Origin: Phyllobacteriaceae bacterium
Lineage (GTDB): Bacteria; Pseudomonadota; Alphaproteobacteria; Rhizobiales; Rhizobiaceae
Length of the DNA stretch: 64,000 nucleotides
Assembly (NCBI GenBank): GCA_024742765.1
Contig: JANSXT010000011.1
Location: 62,001-126,000, forward strand
Direction of reading: 5' to 3'
Shown: piece by piece, positions 26,501 through 36,114 of the stretch
How the letters are laid out: every line of letters begins with the position of its first letter
How positions within the stretch are numbered: the stretch's first letter is position 1
The notes under the pieces: model-generated
What the model was told of the DNA's origin: nothing
The model's database searches: none
What the model saw: the letters and a program-made list of their open reading frames with translations, nothing else
Position numbers and translations under genes: made by a program

Positions 26501-27407
26501 TCTGCTCCTCGCGCACCTTCCAGTCGATATAGTTTTCAATGTCCGGATGGTCGATGTCGACGACCACCATCTTGGCGGCGCGGCGCGTCGTGCCGCCCGA
26601 CTTGATGGCGCCGGCGGCGCGGTCGCCGATCTTCAGAAAGCTCATCAGGCCCGACGATTTGCCGCCGCCCGACAGTTTTTCGCCTTCACCGCGCAGGTGG
26701 CTGAAGTTGGTGCCGGTGCCCGACCCATATTTGAACAGGCGCGCCTCGCGCACCCAAAGGTCCATGATGCCGCCTTCATTGACCAGATCATCGCCCACCG
26801 ACTGGATGAAGCAGGCATGCGGCTGCGGGTGTTCGTAGGCGGATTTGGACTTGGTCAGCTTGCCGGTGAACGGGTCGACATAATGGTGGCCCTGGCCCGG
26901 GCCGTCGATGCCATAGGCCCAGTGCAGGCCCGTGTTGAACCATTGCGGCGAGTTGGGCGCGACGCGCTGGGTCGCCAGCATGTAGCACAATTCGTCCATG
27001 AAGGCGCGGGCATCGACTTCCGTGTCGAAATAGCCGCCCTTCCAGCCCCAATAGGTCCATGTGCCGGCGAGCCGCGTGAACACCTGGCGCGCATCGGTCT
27101 CCGGGCCGTAGCGCTCGTCCTCGGGCAGATCGGCGAGCGCCTTCTCGTCGGCGACTGAACGCCACAGGAAGGAGGGGACCGAATTCTCCTCGACCTTTTT
27201 CAGGCGCGCGGGCACGCCGGCCTTGCGGAAATATTTCTGCGCCAGAATGTCGGCGGCAACCTGCGAAAACTGGTCGGGCACGTCGATATTTTCGAGCCGG
27301 AAGACCACCGAGCCGTCGGGGTTCCTGATCTCGCTCGTCGCCTTGCGGAAGGCAATGTCCGCATAGGGTGACTGACCGTCCTTGGTGTAGTGCCGCTCGA
27401 TATGCAT
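23580..27407 (-). CDS. nrdJ: Vitamin B12-dependent (class II) ribonucleoside-diphosphate reductase
   Basis: A 1275-residue adenosylcobalamin-dependent ribonucleotide reductase that makes deoxyribonucleotides with or without oxygen. The N terminus [18 protein letters not shown] and the segments [40 protein letters not shown] and [20 protein letters not shown] are the expected ones. The C terminus ends with two CxxC pairs (CGECSNFT and [10 protein letters not shown]) that re-reduce the active site. The start at 27405-27407 has GAGGGA upstream. A reading 13 codons longer runs into the NrdR-like box and is rejected. Its last codons abut hicA. Confidence 0.96.
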   Translation of the reverse strand: MHIERHYTKDGQSPYADIAFRKATSEIRNPDGSVVFRLENIDVPDQFSQVAADILAQKYFRKAGVPARLKKVEENSVPSFLWRSVADEKALADLPEDERYGPETDARQVFTRLAGTWTYWGWKGGYFDTEVDARAFMDELCYMLATQRVAPNSPQWFNTGLHWAYGIDGPGQGHHYVDPFTGKLTKSKSAYEHPQPHACFIQSVGDDLVNEGGIMDLWVREARLFKYGSGTGTNFSHLRGEGEKLSGGGKSSGLMSFLKIGDRAAGAIKSGGTTRRAAKMVVVDIDHPDIENYIDWKVREEQKVAALVTGSKTVAKHMGAIMKACVNCEADNDSDCFDPNKNPALKREVKAAKKALVPENYIQRVIQFARQGYTDLEFKTYDTDWDSDAYLTVSGQNSNNSVSLSDEFLRTVESDGEWNLVNRIDGKVAKTLPARDLWEKIGYAAWASADPGLHYNTTMNDWHTCPAGGRIRGSNPCSEYMFLDDTACNLASLNLMQFADRDTKKIDVAAYEHTVRLWTVVLEVSVMMAQFPSRQIAELSYKYRTLGLGYANIGGLLMSSGIPYDSDEGRAIAGALTAIMTGVAYATSAEMAGELGPFPGYKPNAKNMLRVMRNHRRAAYGETQGYEDLAVNPVALKAADCPDATLIDRAKAAWDRAIALGEKNGYRNAQATVIAPTGTIGLVMDCDTTGIEPDFALVKFKKLAGGGYFKIINRAVPAALRTLGYSEAEIAEIEAYAVGHGNLNQAPAVNPSSLKSKGFTDETIEAVNTALASAFDIKFAFNKFTLGEDFCRDVLGLTDEQLDDFNFEMLPALGFSKADIEAANIHICGAMTLEGAPHLKDEHLPVFDCANPCGKIGKRYLSVNSHIDMMAAAQPFISGAISKTINMPNAATVEECKDAYMRSWKKALKANALYRDGSKLSQPLNASIIEEDEDEDDAVDALVEAPAAARAVQVTEKIVEKVIERVREQEKLPTRRKGYTQKAKIGGHTVFLRTGEYDDGRLGEIFLDMNKEGSTLRALINNFAISVSLGLQYGVPLEEYVDAFVFTKFEPAGMVQGNDAIKNATSILDYVFRELAISYLGRHDLAHVDQSEFSSTPLGKGIEGGTTQPVSTGWTRGHKLSVVSGSAPTDAPAGAGTSNVTAISPGAGATALATAAKPVLEQQQEVSAFHRDYAERAETFKAETQADAQAEASAEAQADRQAAAQAAAAAATGLSPDTAKKPDADDAKQIAAARRMKAVMQGYTGDMCGECSNFTMVRNGTCLKCDTCGATSGCS

Positions 27408-27421
27408 GTCGTCCCTCGTGC

Positions 27422-27437
27422 CCTCTATATATAGTGT
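27422..27437. promoter_or_regulatory. NrdR-box-like operator upstream of nrdJ
   Basis: CCTCTATATATAGTGT (plus strand; ACACTATATATAGAGG on the coding strand) matches the palindromic NrdR-box consensus ACACWATATATWGTGT at nearly all positions. It ends 15 bases before the nrdJ start. NrdR is the ATP/dATP-sensing repressor of ribonucleotide reductase genes. No second box with the usual 31-32-base spacing is evident. Confidence 0.7.
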
Positions 27438-28016
27438 CTTTTCCACAGGCCGTCACGCGGCCCGCATGATCACAAATCGCTCCCGTCCGCCGGATCGGCT
27501 CCGGCGGCCGCACCGGCCTGAAATCCCTTGGGTTTTCACCGTCGGGCCAAAGGCCGTTTCAACCAGAAGAATTGTTCGACGTCCTGCCTGCGCGTGGCGC
27601 CGCCTGCGTCGCGACGGCTACCTTATCTTGTGGTTAGTTGGGCTGCAAACGCTAAATATTGTGTTAACAGCCATTTTATCCCCTTGATCGAATCCCGTAC
27701 CGATCTGTCCAACGCACACGAAAACCCTGGCGCGGATGCGACGGAAGGCCGTCACTGCCGCGTCTGAAACGCCAACATGAACGCTGAAAATTCCGAACGG
27801 TTCTGGCCCGCCGGACGTGCTCCCAATGTCGCACGAACGTCATAAAAGGCGACTCGCGGCAGGCGGTCAAGGGCTAGATTCAGGCAAAAGCGAAAACACA
27901 ACATATAGCGTTGGTGTACGCTGAATATCGGGGACAAGTCAGATTTTGTTAACTGTTTCGGGTTTCGGCATTGCGCGATTCTCCGCCGCTGCGGGCGGGG
28001 CCGAAAGGACTGCCGT
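27438..28016. other. Long intergenic region upstream of nrdJ
   Basis: About 580 bases without a gene I can support. It contains a GC hairpin at 27487-27507 (CCGCCGGA and TCCGGCGG), a GGCCAAAGGCC palindrome near 27545, an AT-rich patch near 27650-27680 with TAAA-N7-TTAAC (a near match to a CtrA site), and ACACAACATATAGCGT at 27896-27911 that resembles an NrdR box. The lower GC from 27620 to 27960 and two GTTAAC sites suggest promoters or a small RNA, but neither is proven. No cobalamin-riboswitch B12 box was found. Confidence 0.45.
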
Positions 28017-28523
28017 TCAGGCGGCCATCTTCTTCCAGCCGGTGGCAAACGCGTCCAGAAGCGCCGTCAGTTCGGGCTCCTCGACCATGCCGGCGGCATC
28101 CGCCGCGGGCACCCATTTGCGCTCGCGTTCGTCCCGTTCGGGCCAGTCCTTGGCCTGCCGGGTGACCGCCAGCGCGAACACATGGGTGCGGCAGGGGATG
28201 GCTTCGCCGTCATCCTCGATCTTGTCATAATCGTAGGTGCCGACCGGCTGTTCGGTCACGCTGCCTTCGACGCCGGCTTCTTCCCAGGCTTCGCGTGCGG
28301 CCGCATCGGCCATCGCTTCGCCGGTCTCGATCCATCCCTTGGGCAGGATCCAGCGCCCGGTGCCGCGGCTGGTGATCAGCAGCACCTCGACCTTCTTCTT
28401 GCCGGCCTTGCGCCAGACAAGGGCCGCGACCTGTTCGGCGCGCACGGGATCGGGCTCCGGCGCGGCACCAACGGCCCGCCTGAGCTGGTTCAATATCCGT
28501 GAGAGTGCGCCGTCTTCGGCCAT
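28017..28523 (-). CDS. Nudix hydrolase (DIPP-like)
   Basis: A 168-residue Nudix hydrolase of the type cleaving diphosphoinositol polyphosphates or dinucleoside polyphosphates. The Nudix box is intact: GWIETGEAMADAAAREAWEEAGV (about residues 63-85). The preceding RWILPKG is the typical lead-in. It is a single gene with a convergent-free downstream gap. The exact substrate is unknown. Confidence 0.9.
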   Translation of the reverse strand: MAEDGALSRILNQLRRAVGAAPEPDPVRAEQVAALVWRKAGKKKVEVLLITSRGTGRWILPKGWIETGEAMADAAAREAWEEAGVEGSVTEQPVGTYDYDKIEDDGEAIPCRTHVFALAVTRQAKDWPERDERERKWVPAADAAGMVEEPELTALLDAFATGWKKMAA

Positions 28524-28643
28524 GGCGTCCTTTCGGGCGTGGTTTTCGGGTCGCGATTCGCAACGATACTATCGCCTATTGTGGCAGATGTGCCTGCCCT
28601 GGCGCCGATTCAACTGTGAATTGTCACAATAAGGCTGAGGGAT

Positions 28644-29885
28644 TCATCGTGGGCGCGCGCGGATGGCAAGGATGACCGCCAGCGCAAAGACGAAGGCGCC
28701 GCCGATGAACCAGAGCCCCGGAACATCGACGATTGGGGTCTCGGCCGACACATGGGCGAGCACGAGCGAGGCGAACAAGGGTCCGATGATGATCGCCATC
28801 GCGTTGATCGCCTGCAGCGTGCCCTGAAGCTGGCCTTGCCTGTCGCCATCGACGCTCTTTGAGCAGATCGCCGTCAGGGCTGGCGCCCCCAGCCCGTTGC
28901 CGATCACATAGAGCGCGATCAGCGGATATACCATCCAGCCTGTGGTCGCGACGCCATAAAGCGCCAGCGACAGGCAGGAGACGGCAAAACCGGTGATGAC
29001 GGTCGGCCAGTCGCCCAGCTTGCGCACGACCGGCCCGACCAGAAATCCCTGCACGATGACATACATCACCCCGACAAAGGCCAGCGACCAGGCCGCCTCG
29101 CGCAGCCCCCAGCCGAACCGGAACTCGGTGTAGAGCACCCATGTGCCTTCAAGGCCGCGCTGCGCCGTCGCCGTGATCAGGAGCGCGATCAGCAGCGGCA
29201 TCAGCGCCGGAAAGCGGGCGATCTTGCGCAGCGAGGCCAGCGGATTGGCCTCGCGCCAGTCGGGCCGCGTGCGCCGGCGGTCTTCAGTCAGCGATTCGGG
29301 CAGGAAGAAGAGGGCGAAGACCAGATTGAGCGCGCCGAGCCCGGCGGCGGCGTAAAAGGGCAGGCGGATGTCGATCTCGCCCAGAATGCCGCCGAGCAGC
29401 GGGCCAAGGATGAAGCCGGCGCCGAACGCTGCGCCGATCAGCCCGAAAATGCGCGCCCGTTCCTCGGGTTCGGATATGTCGGTGACATAGGCGTTGGCGG
29501 TCGTCACCGTCGCGCCAAAAACACCACCGACCAGCCGGGCAAAGGCCAGCCAGACCAGCGTTGGGGCGAGGGCGGCGAAGATATAGTCGACCGTCAGCCC
29601 GGCAAGCGTGACCAGCATCACCGGACGCCGGCCGAATTTGTCCGAGACGATGCCGATCAGCGGCGAGAACAGGAACTGCGCCAGCGCATAGATGGTGCCG
29701 ATGACCGCATAGGCGGCCGCAGCGTCCGAGACCGTGCCCGAGCCCATCGACTGGACCAGCTTGGGCAGGATCGGCCAGGCGAGCCCGACGCCGATCATGT
29801 TGATAACCACAGTCATCAGGATGACCGCGAGCGCCCGGCGCTTGGCCGCTTCCGTCAGGACGGGCGTGGGCGCGGGCGCATCCAT
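28644..29885 (-). CDS. MFS transporter, TetA-like
   Basis: A 413-residue twelve-helix drug/H+ antiporter of the major facilitator superfamily. Motif A is [12 protein letters not shown] (loop 2-3), and motif C is [19 protein letters not shown] (helix 5). [15 protein letters not shown] between is typical of the TCR/Tet group. An efflux role is expected; the drug or metabolite is unknown. It shares the strand with gpt, 10 bases downstream of its stop, and may be co-transcribed. Confidence 0.88.
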   Translation of the reverse strand: MDAPAPTPVLTEAAKRRALAVILMTVVINMIGVGLAWPILPKLVQSMGSGTVSDAAAAYAVIGTIYALAQFLFSPLIGIVSDKFGRRPVMLVTLAGLTVDYIFAALAPTLVWLAFARLVGGVFGATVTTANAYVTDISEPEERARIFGLIGAAFGAGFILGPLLGGILGEIDIRLPFYAAAGLGALNLVFALFFLPESLTEDRRRTRPDWREANPLASLRKIARFPALMPLLIALLITATAQRGLEGTWVLYTEFRFGWGLREAAWSLAFVGVMYVIVQGFLVGPVVRKLGDWPTVITGFAVSCLSLALYGVATTGWMVYPLIALYVIGNGLGAPALTAICSKSVDGDRQGQLQGTLQAINAMAIIIGPLFASLVLAHVSAETPIVDVPGLWFIGGAFVFALAVILAIRARPR

Positions 29886-29895
29886 TCCGGTGCTG

Positions 29896-30393
29896 TCAGC
29901 CCTTGCCGGCGCCGGCGATCGGTTCCTGATAGGTAAAGCCCATGTCCCAGGGGAAGAAGATCCAGGTGTCCTGGCTCACTTCGGTGATGAAGGTGTCGAC
30001 CTGCGGCATGCCCTTGGGCTTGGCATAGACGGTGGCGAAATGCGCCTTGGGGATCATCGAACGCACCAGTTCGGCGGTTTTGCCCGTGTCGGTCAGATCG
30101 TCGATGATCAGCACGCCTTCGCCGTCATCGGCCAGGAGGTCCGGGCTGATCTGCTTGAGCACCTTGATCTCACCCTGCGTGTCATAATCGTGATAGGAGG
30201 CGACGCAAACCGTCTCGATCACCCGGGTTTCCAGTTCCCGGGCGACGATCGCCGCCGGCACCAGCCCGCCGCGCGTGATGGTGACGATCGCCTTCCATTC
30301 CTTGCCGACCGAGGCGACGCGCCAGGCAAGCGCCCGCGCGTCGCGGTGAAACTGGTCCCAGGAAACGGGAAAGGACTTGTCGGGCAGGGCCAT
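29896..30393 (-). CDS. gpt: Xanthine-guanine phosphoribosyltransferase
   Basis: A 165-residue purine salvage enzyme converting guanine or xanthine plus PRPP to nucleotides. The PRPP-binding motif [17 protein letters not shown] (about residue 95-111) and the N-terminal [17 protein letters not shown] match Gpt. The start at 30391-30393 is chosen because it follows GGAG by 6 bases and gives the family length; a longer reading adds an unlikely tail. The C terminus [13 protein letters not shown] is characteristic. Confidence 0.93.
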   Translation of the reverse strand: MALPDKSFPVSWDQFHRDARALAWRVASVGKEWKAIVTITRGGLVPAAIVARELETRVIETVCVASYHDYDTQGEIKVLKQISPDLLADDGEGVLIIDDLTDTGKTAELVRSMIPKAHFATVYAKPKGMPQVDTFITEVSQDTWIFFPWDMGFTYQEPIAGAGKG

Positions 30394-30491
30394 GGCGCGC
30401 TCCGTGCGGGTCGTTGGTGGACAGCGAAAAAGATGGGCTGCGATAGCCGCGCGACGGCGCAATGGCAAGCGCCGGTTGCAGGGGTGCCGGC

Positions 30492-31235
30492 CTATTCGCC
30501 GCGTGCCAGCGCGTCCAGCATGCCGCGCACATCGGCCAGCGCGGTCTCCAGCACGGTCTCGTCGGCGGCGCGCACGACGATCTCGGCCCAGTGCCGTCCG
30601 TCCTCATAGCGCGGGTAGGAGCCGATGATCGCACCGGGATGTTCGGCCTGGATGGCGCCAAGCGGCGCGCCGATCACCCCTTCGCCGAACGGGCACTCGA
30701 TGCTGTCGGACAGGAGTTTGCGGCCGGTGCGCAGGCTCGGCAGCACATTGTCGAGCATCGCCTGGAAGATCGCCGGTACGCCCGCCATCACATGCACGTT
30801 GGCGATGACGAAGCCGGGCGCCGTGGTCACCGGATTGTCGATCAGGAATGCGCCTTCGGGCACCCGCGCCATGCGTTGGCGCGCCGCCGTAAACTCCTGT
30901 CCGCGCCTGGCATAATGGTCGGTCAGCACCGCCATGGCGACCGGGTCGGGCTCCACCGGCAGGCCGAGTGCGGCGCCGATCGCATCGGCGGTGATGTCGT
31001 CATGGGTCGGACCGATGCCGCCGGAGGTGAACACATAGGTGTAGCGCGCGCGCAGCAGGTTCGCCGCTTCGATGATCGCAGGCTTGTCGTCGCCCACCAC
31101 GCGGATTTCGCGCAGATCGATGCCGACGCCGGTCAGAACGCGCGCCAGATGGTGCGCATTGGCCTCGCGCGTGCGCCCCGAAAGGATTTCGTCGCCGATG
31201 ACGATCATGGCGGCGGTGACGATGGTATCGCTCAT
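30492..31235 (-). CDS. CinA-like molybdopterin-binding domain protein
   Basis: A 247-residue protein of the competence/damage-inducible CinA N-terminal family (MoCF-biosynthesis fold). Motifs: [24 protein letters not shown], and [19 protein letters not shown]. The amidohydrolase (PncC) domain of full-length CinA is absent. In some bacteria the domain hydrolyses ADP-ribose or NMN; here only the fold can be claimed. It is divergent from wrbA. Confidence 0.88.
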   Translation of the reverse strand: MSDTIVTAAMIVIGDEILSGRTREANAHHLARVLTGVGIDLREIRVVGDDKPAIIEAANLLRARYTYVFTSGGIGPTHDDITADAIGAALGLPVEPDPVAMAVLTDHYARRGQEFTAARQRMARVPEGAFLIDNPVTTAPGFVIANVHVMAGVPAIFQAMLDNVLPSLRTGRKLLSDSIECPFGEGVIGAPLGAIQAEHPGAIIGSYPRYEDGRHWAEIVVRAADETVLETALADVRGMLDALARGE

Positions 31236-31394
31236 GGCACAGGATCCGGCTTTTCAATGGCCTTCTACCGTGCACCGTCCCCGCCTTCAATCGGCGCGCG
31301 ATGGTGAACACTGTGTCGCGCGGTTGCCGGCTTCCGCGTGGCCGGCCTTTGGGCTTGTGTGCGGTTCAATCGCAATTCCGATGGAGACGAACCG

Positions 31395-31994
31395 ATGACC
31401 AAGGTGCTGGTGCTTTATTATTCGAGCTGGGGACATATGGAGGCGATGGCACAGGCTGCGGCCGAAGGCGCCAGGGCCGCCGGCGCCGACGTCGCCATCA
31501 AGCGCGTGCCGGAACTCGTTCCCGAAGACGTCGCCAAGGCCGCCCATTACAAGCTCGACCAGGAAGCGCCGATCGCCGAACCCGCAGAACTCGCCGACTA
31601 TGACGCGATCATTGTCGGCGTTTCGACCCGCTACGGCATGATGGCCGCGCAGTTGAAGAATTTCCTCGACCAGACCGGACCGCTGTGGATGGAAGGCAAG
31701 CTGATCAACAAGGTCGCCTCGGTCATGTCGTCGACCGCCACCCAGCATGGCGGCGCCGAACTGGCGATCCTGACGACGCAGGCCGCGTTGCAGCATCACG
31801 GCATGATCATCGTGCCGCTGTCCTACGCCTATCAGGACCAGATGGGCAATGATGTGGTGCGCGGCGGGTCGCCCTATGGCATGACGACGACGTCCGAAGG
31901 CGACGGGTCGCGCACGCCTTCCGACCAGGAGTTGGAAGGCGCCCGCTTCCAGGGCCAGCGCGTCGCCGAGATCGCCGGCAAGCTCGCCGGCTGA
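31395..31994 (+). CDS. wrbA: NAD(P)H:quinone oxidoreductase WrbA
   Basis: A 199-residue flavodoxin-fold FMN enzyme that reduces quinones by two electrons. The FMN-binding start [19 protein letters not shown], the [19 protein letters not shown] loop and the tail FGQ-type [15 protein letters not shown] are WrbA signatures. The ATG at 31395 follows GGAGACGA. An upstream in-frame extension is unlikely since WrbA proteins start at [11 protein letters not shown]. Confidence 0.95.
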   Translation: MTKVLVLYYSSWGHMEAMAQAAAEGARAAGADVAIKRVPELVPEDVAKAAHYKLDQEAPIAEPAELADYDAIIVGVSTRYGMMAAQLKNFLDQTGPLWMEGKLINKVASVMSSTATQHGGAELAILTTQAALQHHGMIIVPLSYAYQDQMGNDVVRGGSPYGMTTTSEGDGSRTPSDQELEGARFQGQRVAEIAGKLAG

Positions 31995-32129
31995 CCGACC
32001 GTCGATTGATCGTGCCGTTGCGGCCCGCGTCCGGAGCCGGGGTCATCGCCCATGGACAAACCGGACGCGGTGCGGCAGACCGGCGGCGCGCACCTCCCGC
32101 GCGACCAACCCGAACCGGTACGGCAGGTC

Positions 32130-32918
32130 ATGACATATCAGCAACGGCTCGACTTCGCGCTCGAGGTCGCCCGTGCGGCGGGCGATTTCGCCGCCGGACA
32201 TTTCAGGTCCATCGATTCGCTTTCGATCGAAAGCAAGGGGCATCAGGATCTGGTCTCCAACGCCGACAAGGAAACCGAGACGCTGGTGCGCGATGCGATC
32301 GAGGCGCGCTGGCCCGATGACGGCATTGTCGGCGAGGAGCATGGCCGCAAGCACGGCACGAGCGGCTTTGACTGGGTGATCGACCCGATCGACGGCACCG
32401 CCAACTTCGTGCGCGGCATTCCGCAATGGTGCGTGGCGATCGCCTGCGCCGAAAACGGCCTGCCGGTGATCGGTGTGATCAACGAGCCGTCTTCGGGCGA
32501 GATGTTCCACGCCGTGCGCGGCGGCGGCGCCTTCGTCAACGGCAAGCCGATGCAGGTGGCCCAAGCCTCCGAACTCGCCCATGGATCGGTCGGGGCCGGC
32601 GTTTCGGGACGCACCGACAGGGCGGTGGCTGTCGCCATGGTCGACCGGATCCTCGGGGAGGGCGGCATGTTCTTCCGCAATGCCTCGGGCGCGCTCAGCC
32701 TTGCCTATGTCGCCGCCGGACGCCTTCTGGGCTTCATCGAGGATCACATGAATTCATGGGACTGCCTGGCGGGGCTTTTGATGATCGAGGAGGCGGGCGG
32801 CACGATCAACGCTCTTGACCCCGACACCGCGCTCGACCACGGCACCAAGGTGATTGCCGGCGGGCCGAACATCCATCCGGTATTGGCTCGCATGGCCGCG
32901 GAGTTGTTCGACGCCTGA
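32130..32918 (+). CDS. Inositol monophosphatase-family phosphatase
   Basis: A 262-residue Mg-dependent phosphatase of the IMPase/FIG superfamily. Motifs: GEEHG, DPIDGTANF (near residue 90) and NSWDCLAGLLMIEEAGG near residue 210, which hold the metal ligands. Substrates in the family include inositol phosphate, histidinol phosphate and bisphosphates. The start is uncertain: ATG 32130 (MTYQQRLDFALEVARAAG, AGG upstream) fits the family, while ATG 32052 would add 26 residues. Its stop is 5 bases from the stop of the convergent epimerase gene. Confidence 0.88.
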   Translation: MTYQQRLDFALEVARAAGDFAAGHFRSIDSLSIESKGHQDLVSNADKETETLVRDAIEARWPDDGIVGEEHGRKHGTSGFDWVIDPIDGTANFVRGIPQWCVAIACAENGLPVIGVINEPSSGEMFHAVRGGGAFVNGKPMQVAQASELAHGSVGAGVSGRTDRAVAVAMVDRILGEGGMFFRNASGALSLAYVAAGRLLGFIEDHMNSWDCLAGLLMIEEAGGTINALDPDTALDHGTKVIAGGPNIHPVLARMAAELFDA

Positions 32919-32923
32919 GCGGT

Positions 32924-33775
32924 TTACCCGATCAGCCCGTATTGGCGCGCCTTGTTGCGCAGGAACGGCAGCCCGTTTTCCATCACTTCGGCTTCGCCCG
33001 AGGCGACCGGCCGCCAAACCGAAAGACCGTGCGCAATCTCCGGCGGCATGTTGATGAAGCTTTCCATGGCGAGCCCGCCGTCGAACCCGATCGCCCGCAG
33101 CGCCGAAAACACTTCGTCCCATGCGATGTTGCCTGCGCCCGGCGTGCCGCGATCGGATTCCGACAGGTGGATGTAGCGCAGATGTTCGCGCGCATCGAGA
33201 ATGCCCTGCGCTATGCCCTTTTCCTCGATATGCATGTGATAGGTGTCCAGATGCACGAACATGTTGTCGGCGCCGATCCGCTCGATCATTGCGACCCCTT
33301 GCCAGCCGGTGTTGATCAGATGCGTCTCGTAGCGGTTGACCGGCTCGATGCCGAACAAAAGGCCTAATGATTTCGCGTGGCGTGCCGCCGCTTCCAGCGC
33401 CCGGGCCACATTGTCCAGTTCGGTTTCGCTCGGCGGCTCGCCTGATCGTTCGCCGATGCCGCCATAGACGACACCGCTCAGCGCCTCACAGCCCATCGCG
33501 GCGGTCTTGTCGAGCGCAACGGTCAGGAACTCGACCGCCTTGTCCGGATGGCGCGAGGCCCAACATTCTTCGGGCAGTCCGAGCGAGCAGACCGCGCGCA
33601 TCTCCGCGGCTTCAAGCACCTGACGGCTGTGCTCCGCATCGACGCTTGGCGGATCGAGCAGGGCGATCTCCAGAAAGTCCATGCCGTAGTCGGACGCCTT
33701 TTGAGCCGCCCGTTCGCAGCCTGGCCGGTCCCAACTCATCGTCCACATGGAGGTGTGAACCCCAAATCCTTGCAT
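32924..33775 (-). CDS. Sugar (phosphate) isomerase/epimerase, ketose 3-epimerase type
   Basis: A 283-residue TIM-barrel protein of the AP-endonuclease-2/xylose-isomerase-like superfamily, closest in motif to D-tagatose/D-allulose 3-epimerases. The metal ligands are visible: Glu in FGIEPVNRYETHLINT, Asp-His in HLDTYHMHIEE, His in IHLSESDRGTPGAGNI and Glu in AMESFI. It starts 12 bases after the SorC regulator stop, so the two form one operon. It probably interconverts ketoses for the adjacent ABC/DhaKL pathway. Confidence 0.88.
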   Translation of the reverse strand: MQGFGVHTSMWTMSWDRPGCERAAQKASDYGMDFLEIALLDPPSVDAEHSRQVLEAAEMRAVCSLGLPEECWASRHPDKAVEFLTVALDKTAAMGCEALSGVVYGGIGERSGEPPSETELDNVARALEAAARHAKSLGLLFGIEPVNRYETHLINTGWQGVAMIERIGADNMFVHLDTYHMHIEEKGIAQGILDAREHLRYIHLSESDRGTPGAGNIAWDEVFSALRAIGFDGGLAMESFINMPPEIAHGLSVWRPVASGEAEVMENGLPFLRNKARQYGLIG

Positions 33776-33787
33776 GGATGCCTCCGT

Positions 33788-34744
33788 TCAGCCCATGTTC
33801 AACAGCCGGCCCGCCAGATGCTCGTCGACGAACAGCCGGTCGGCAAACCCGGCGCGCAGGATCGCCAGCGTCGCCTCGGCCTTGGACAGTCCGCCGGCGG
33901 TGATCGCAACGTCGGTGTTGCGCATGTCCTCGACATCGATGCAAGGCGTGCAGCGGTTCAGATCCGATGGCGCCAGCGTGCCATCGGGCATGAAGAAATT
34001 GCCGCAACAGTCTCCAACGACTCCGCATTTCTTGAGTTCGGCGATCTGTTCGCCGCTGAGAACGCCGGTGTCGAACAGGATCGCGCCGTCGCGGCATTCG
34101 CCAACGCTCATGATCATCCGGTCGGCCCGGCGCGCCGCGTCGAGCGCCTCGCGCACCAGCCTTTGTTCCATGATCATGTTGCAGGCCCGTTCGCTGTCGG
34201 CGACAAACGGCGCGGGCATCAAGAGTGCCTGGCCGCCGGTCTGCGCGGCGAGCCGCACGCACACTTCGGCCGGCGCGGTGCTCGTTGCATGCGTGACCGA
34301 TCCCATCAGCGACACGAAGGTCAGGTTGCGGTTGGTCAGGCCGACCAGATTGTCGGCCATCGAGGCGAGTGTGCGGCCCCAACCGACGCCGATCGTCTGC
34401 GGCGCATCGCCCTTGCCGACGCGCGCCAGATAGGATGCGGCCATGATGCCGACCGCAAGGCGGCAATAATCATCGTCATCACGCGCCACCGGTACCGGCG
34501 CCACCTGCGCCTCACGCAGTCCGAATCGTTCGATCAGCCGGTCGGCCAATGACAGTGTCCGGCTCGTGCGGTGTTCGATGGAAATGCGCACCATGCCCTG
34601 TTCGCGGGCATCGGCCAGCATGCGCAGCACCTTGAAGCGGGAGATGCCGAGCCTCTCGCTCACCTCCTGCTGGCTGAGCCTGCCGACATGGTAGAGCCAC
34701 GCAGCCTGGACGATGTCGTCATCATGCCGGCTTCCGGCGACCAT
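33788..34744 (-). CDS. SorC/DeoR-family sugar-binding transcriptional regulator
   Basis: A 318-residue regulator with an N-terminal helix-turn-helix (about 10-60, QAAWLYHVGRLSQQEVSERLGISRFKVLRML) and a C-terminal sugar-binding domain (about 70-318, with GVGWGRTLASMADNLVGL and GDCCGNFFM). The family includes EryD and SorC, which bind a sugar phosphate or polyol as inducer. It is divergent from the transporter operon with a repeat-bearing 286-base region between, so it likely controls both sides. Confidence 0.92.
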   Translation of the reverse strand: MVAGSRHDDDIVQAAWLYHVGRLSQQEVSERLGISRFKVLRMLADAREQGMVRISIEHRTSRTLSLADRLIERFGLREAQVAPVPVARDDDDYCRLAVGIMAASYLARVGKGDAPQTIGVGWGRTLASMADNLVGLTNRNLTFVSLMGSVTHATSTAPAEVCVRLAAQTGGQALLMPAPFVADSERACNMIMEQRLVREALDAARRADRMIMSVGECRDGAILFDTGVLSGEQIAELKKCGVVGDCCGNFFMPDGTLAPSDLNRCTPCIDVEDMRNTDVAITAGGLSKAEATLAILRAGFADRLFVDEHLAGRLLNMG

Positions 34745-34848
34745 GGGTTTCGCCTCCTCCTGCCGCGGCGTCCTCTTGTGTCGGGATGTGAGGCACGGAC
34801 ATCAATCTGTGCTTGACCGCGTTCTTGGCGCCCTTATAGTCACATAGG

Positions 34849-34873
34849 TGCACTCGTTGCACAAGTGTTGCAC
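34849..34873. promoter_or_regulatory. Triple TGCAC repeats, candidate SorC-regulator operator
   Basis: In the region between the SorC-type gene and the binding-protein gene, TGCAC occurs three times (34849, 34858, 34869), twice as GTTGCACA. A TATAAG box for the minus strand lies at about 34834-34840. The clustering in a divergent promoter region suggests an operator, although the recognition site of this regulator is not known. Confidence 0.45.
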
Positions 34874-35030
34874 AGCCGCACACGCGCCGAATTTGCCCAG
34901 GCGCAATAAGCGGTTGGCAGGTCGATTGCGCCCGATGGCGCAACGCCGGCCCCGGCGCTTTCGTCAAGGCGTCCTGCCGGCATTGTTTTGAAAAGCCGTC
35001 CGCGGTTGGGCGGCAAAGGGAGGAATAAGG

Positions 35031-36017
35031 ATGAAGACCAAGATCACCCTGATGGCGGCCGCATTGCTCGCCGGATCGGCATTGACGGCGACCGCCGTCA
35101 ACGCGCAGGACGAGACCTCGATCGCCACGGTCGTCAAGATCGCCGGCATCCAGTGGTTCAACCGCATGGAAGAGGGCGTCAACCAGTTCGCCGAGGACAA
35201 TGGCGTCAACGCTTTCCAGGTCGGCCCGGCCCAGGCCGATCCGCAGCAGCAGGCGGCGCTGATCGAGGACATGATCGCACAGGGCGTCGATGCGCTCGCC
35301 GTCGTGCCGATGTCGCCCGAGGCGCTCGAGCCGGTGCTCGGCCGCGCCATGGAGCAGGGCATCACCGTCATCACCCATGAGGCGGCCGCCCAGCAGAACA
35401 CCAACTATGACATCGAGGCGTTCCGCAACGAGGATTTCGGCGCCAACCTGATGGAGCAGCTCGCCACCTGCATGGGCGGTGAGGGCGAATATGCCGTCTT
35501 CGTCGGCTCGCTGACCTCGCAGACGCACAATCAGTGGGTCGATGGCGCGATCGCCCATCAGGAAGCCAACTATCCCAACATGACGCTGGTCGGCGACAAG
35601 AACGAGACCTTCGACGACGCCCAGAACGCCTATCAGAAGGCGCAGGAGGTGCTCCGCGCATTCCCGAACGTCAAGGGCATGCAGGGCTCGGCCTCGACCG
35701 ACGTGGCCGGCATCGGTCTCGCCATTGAGGAACGCGGCATGGAAGAGGAAACCTGCGTGTTCGGCACCTCGCTGCCCTCCATCGCCGGCCAGTATCTGGA
35801 GACCGGCGCCGTCGACGGTATCGGCTTCTGGGACCCGTCGGTTGCCGGCTATGCCATGAACAAACTCGCCACCATGGTGATGAATGGCGAGGAAGTCACC
35901 GACGGCATGGATCTGGGCCTTGAGGGCTATGAGAGCGTCGCGCTCGAAGGCAAGGTCATTTACGGCCAGGCCTGGGTCAATGTGAACAAGGACAACATGG
36001 CCGACTATCCGTTCTGA
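35031..36017 (+). CDS. Sugar ABC transporter periplasmic binding protein
   Basis: A 328-residue type I periplasmic binding protein (ribose/AI-2 class) with signal peptide [26 protein letters not shown]. The core [24 protein letters not shown] and the segment [26 protein letters not shown] are typical. It is the first gene of the binding protein-ATPase-two permease operon, preceded by a GGGAGGAAT ribosome binding site. The ligand is inferred only as a sugar or polyol. Confidence 0.93.
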   Translation: MKTKITLMAAALLAGSALTATAVNAQDETSIATVVKIAGIQWFNRMEEGVNQFAEDNGVNAFQVGPAQADPQQQAALIEDMIAQGVDALAVVPMSPEALEPVLGRAMEQGITVITHEAAAQQNTNYDIEAFRNEDFGANLMEQLATCMGGEGEYAVFVGSLTSQTHNQWVDGAIAHQEANYPNMTLVGDKNETFDDAQNAYQKAQEVLRAFPNVKGMQGSASTDVAGIGLAIEERGMEEETCVFGTSLPSIAGQYLETGAVDGIGFWDPSVAGYAMNKLATMVMNGEEVTDGMDLGLEGYESVALEGKVIYGQAWVNVNKDNMADYPF

Positions 36018-36034
36018 TCTGACGGACCTCCCGG

Positions 36035-36085
36035 GGAGCGGCGCGACATTGGGGTCATGGCCCCGCCGGCGCCGCTCCTTTTCTT
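36035..36085 (+). terminator. Attenuating terminator after the binding-protein gene
   Basis: GGAGCGGCGC (36035-36044) pairs with GCGCCGCTCC (36069-36078), a perfect 10-bp stem with a 24-base loop that can itself pair in part (GGGGTCATGGCCCC), followed by TTTTCTTTCC. It lies between the binding-protein and ATPase genes and likely reduces, without blocking, transcription of the transporter core. Confidence 0.75.
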
Positions 36086-36114
36086 TCCTTTTCCTTTTTG
36101 CTTGAAGTCATTGC

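Noticed and set aside
27408-27446. 13-codon N-terminal extension of NrdJ
   Set aside because: It would overlie the NrdR-like box, and NrdJ proteins start at [11 protein letters not shown]-like sequence with a good ribosome binding site before it.
27438-27660. Cobalamin riboswitch upstream of nrdJ
   Set aside because: I searched the leader for the conserved B12 box and the usual long folded core and found neither, despite the B12-dependent product.
27676-28048. Small open frames in the gap between nrdJ and the Nudix gene
   Set aside because: They have no ribosome binding site, composition is arginine-rich as in shadow frames, and no family resemblance was seen.
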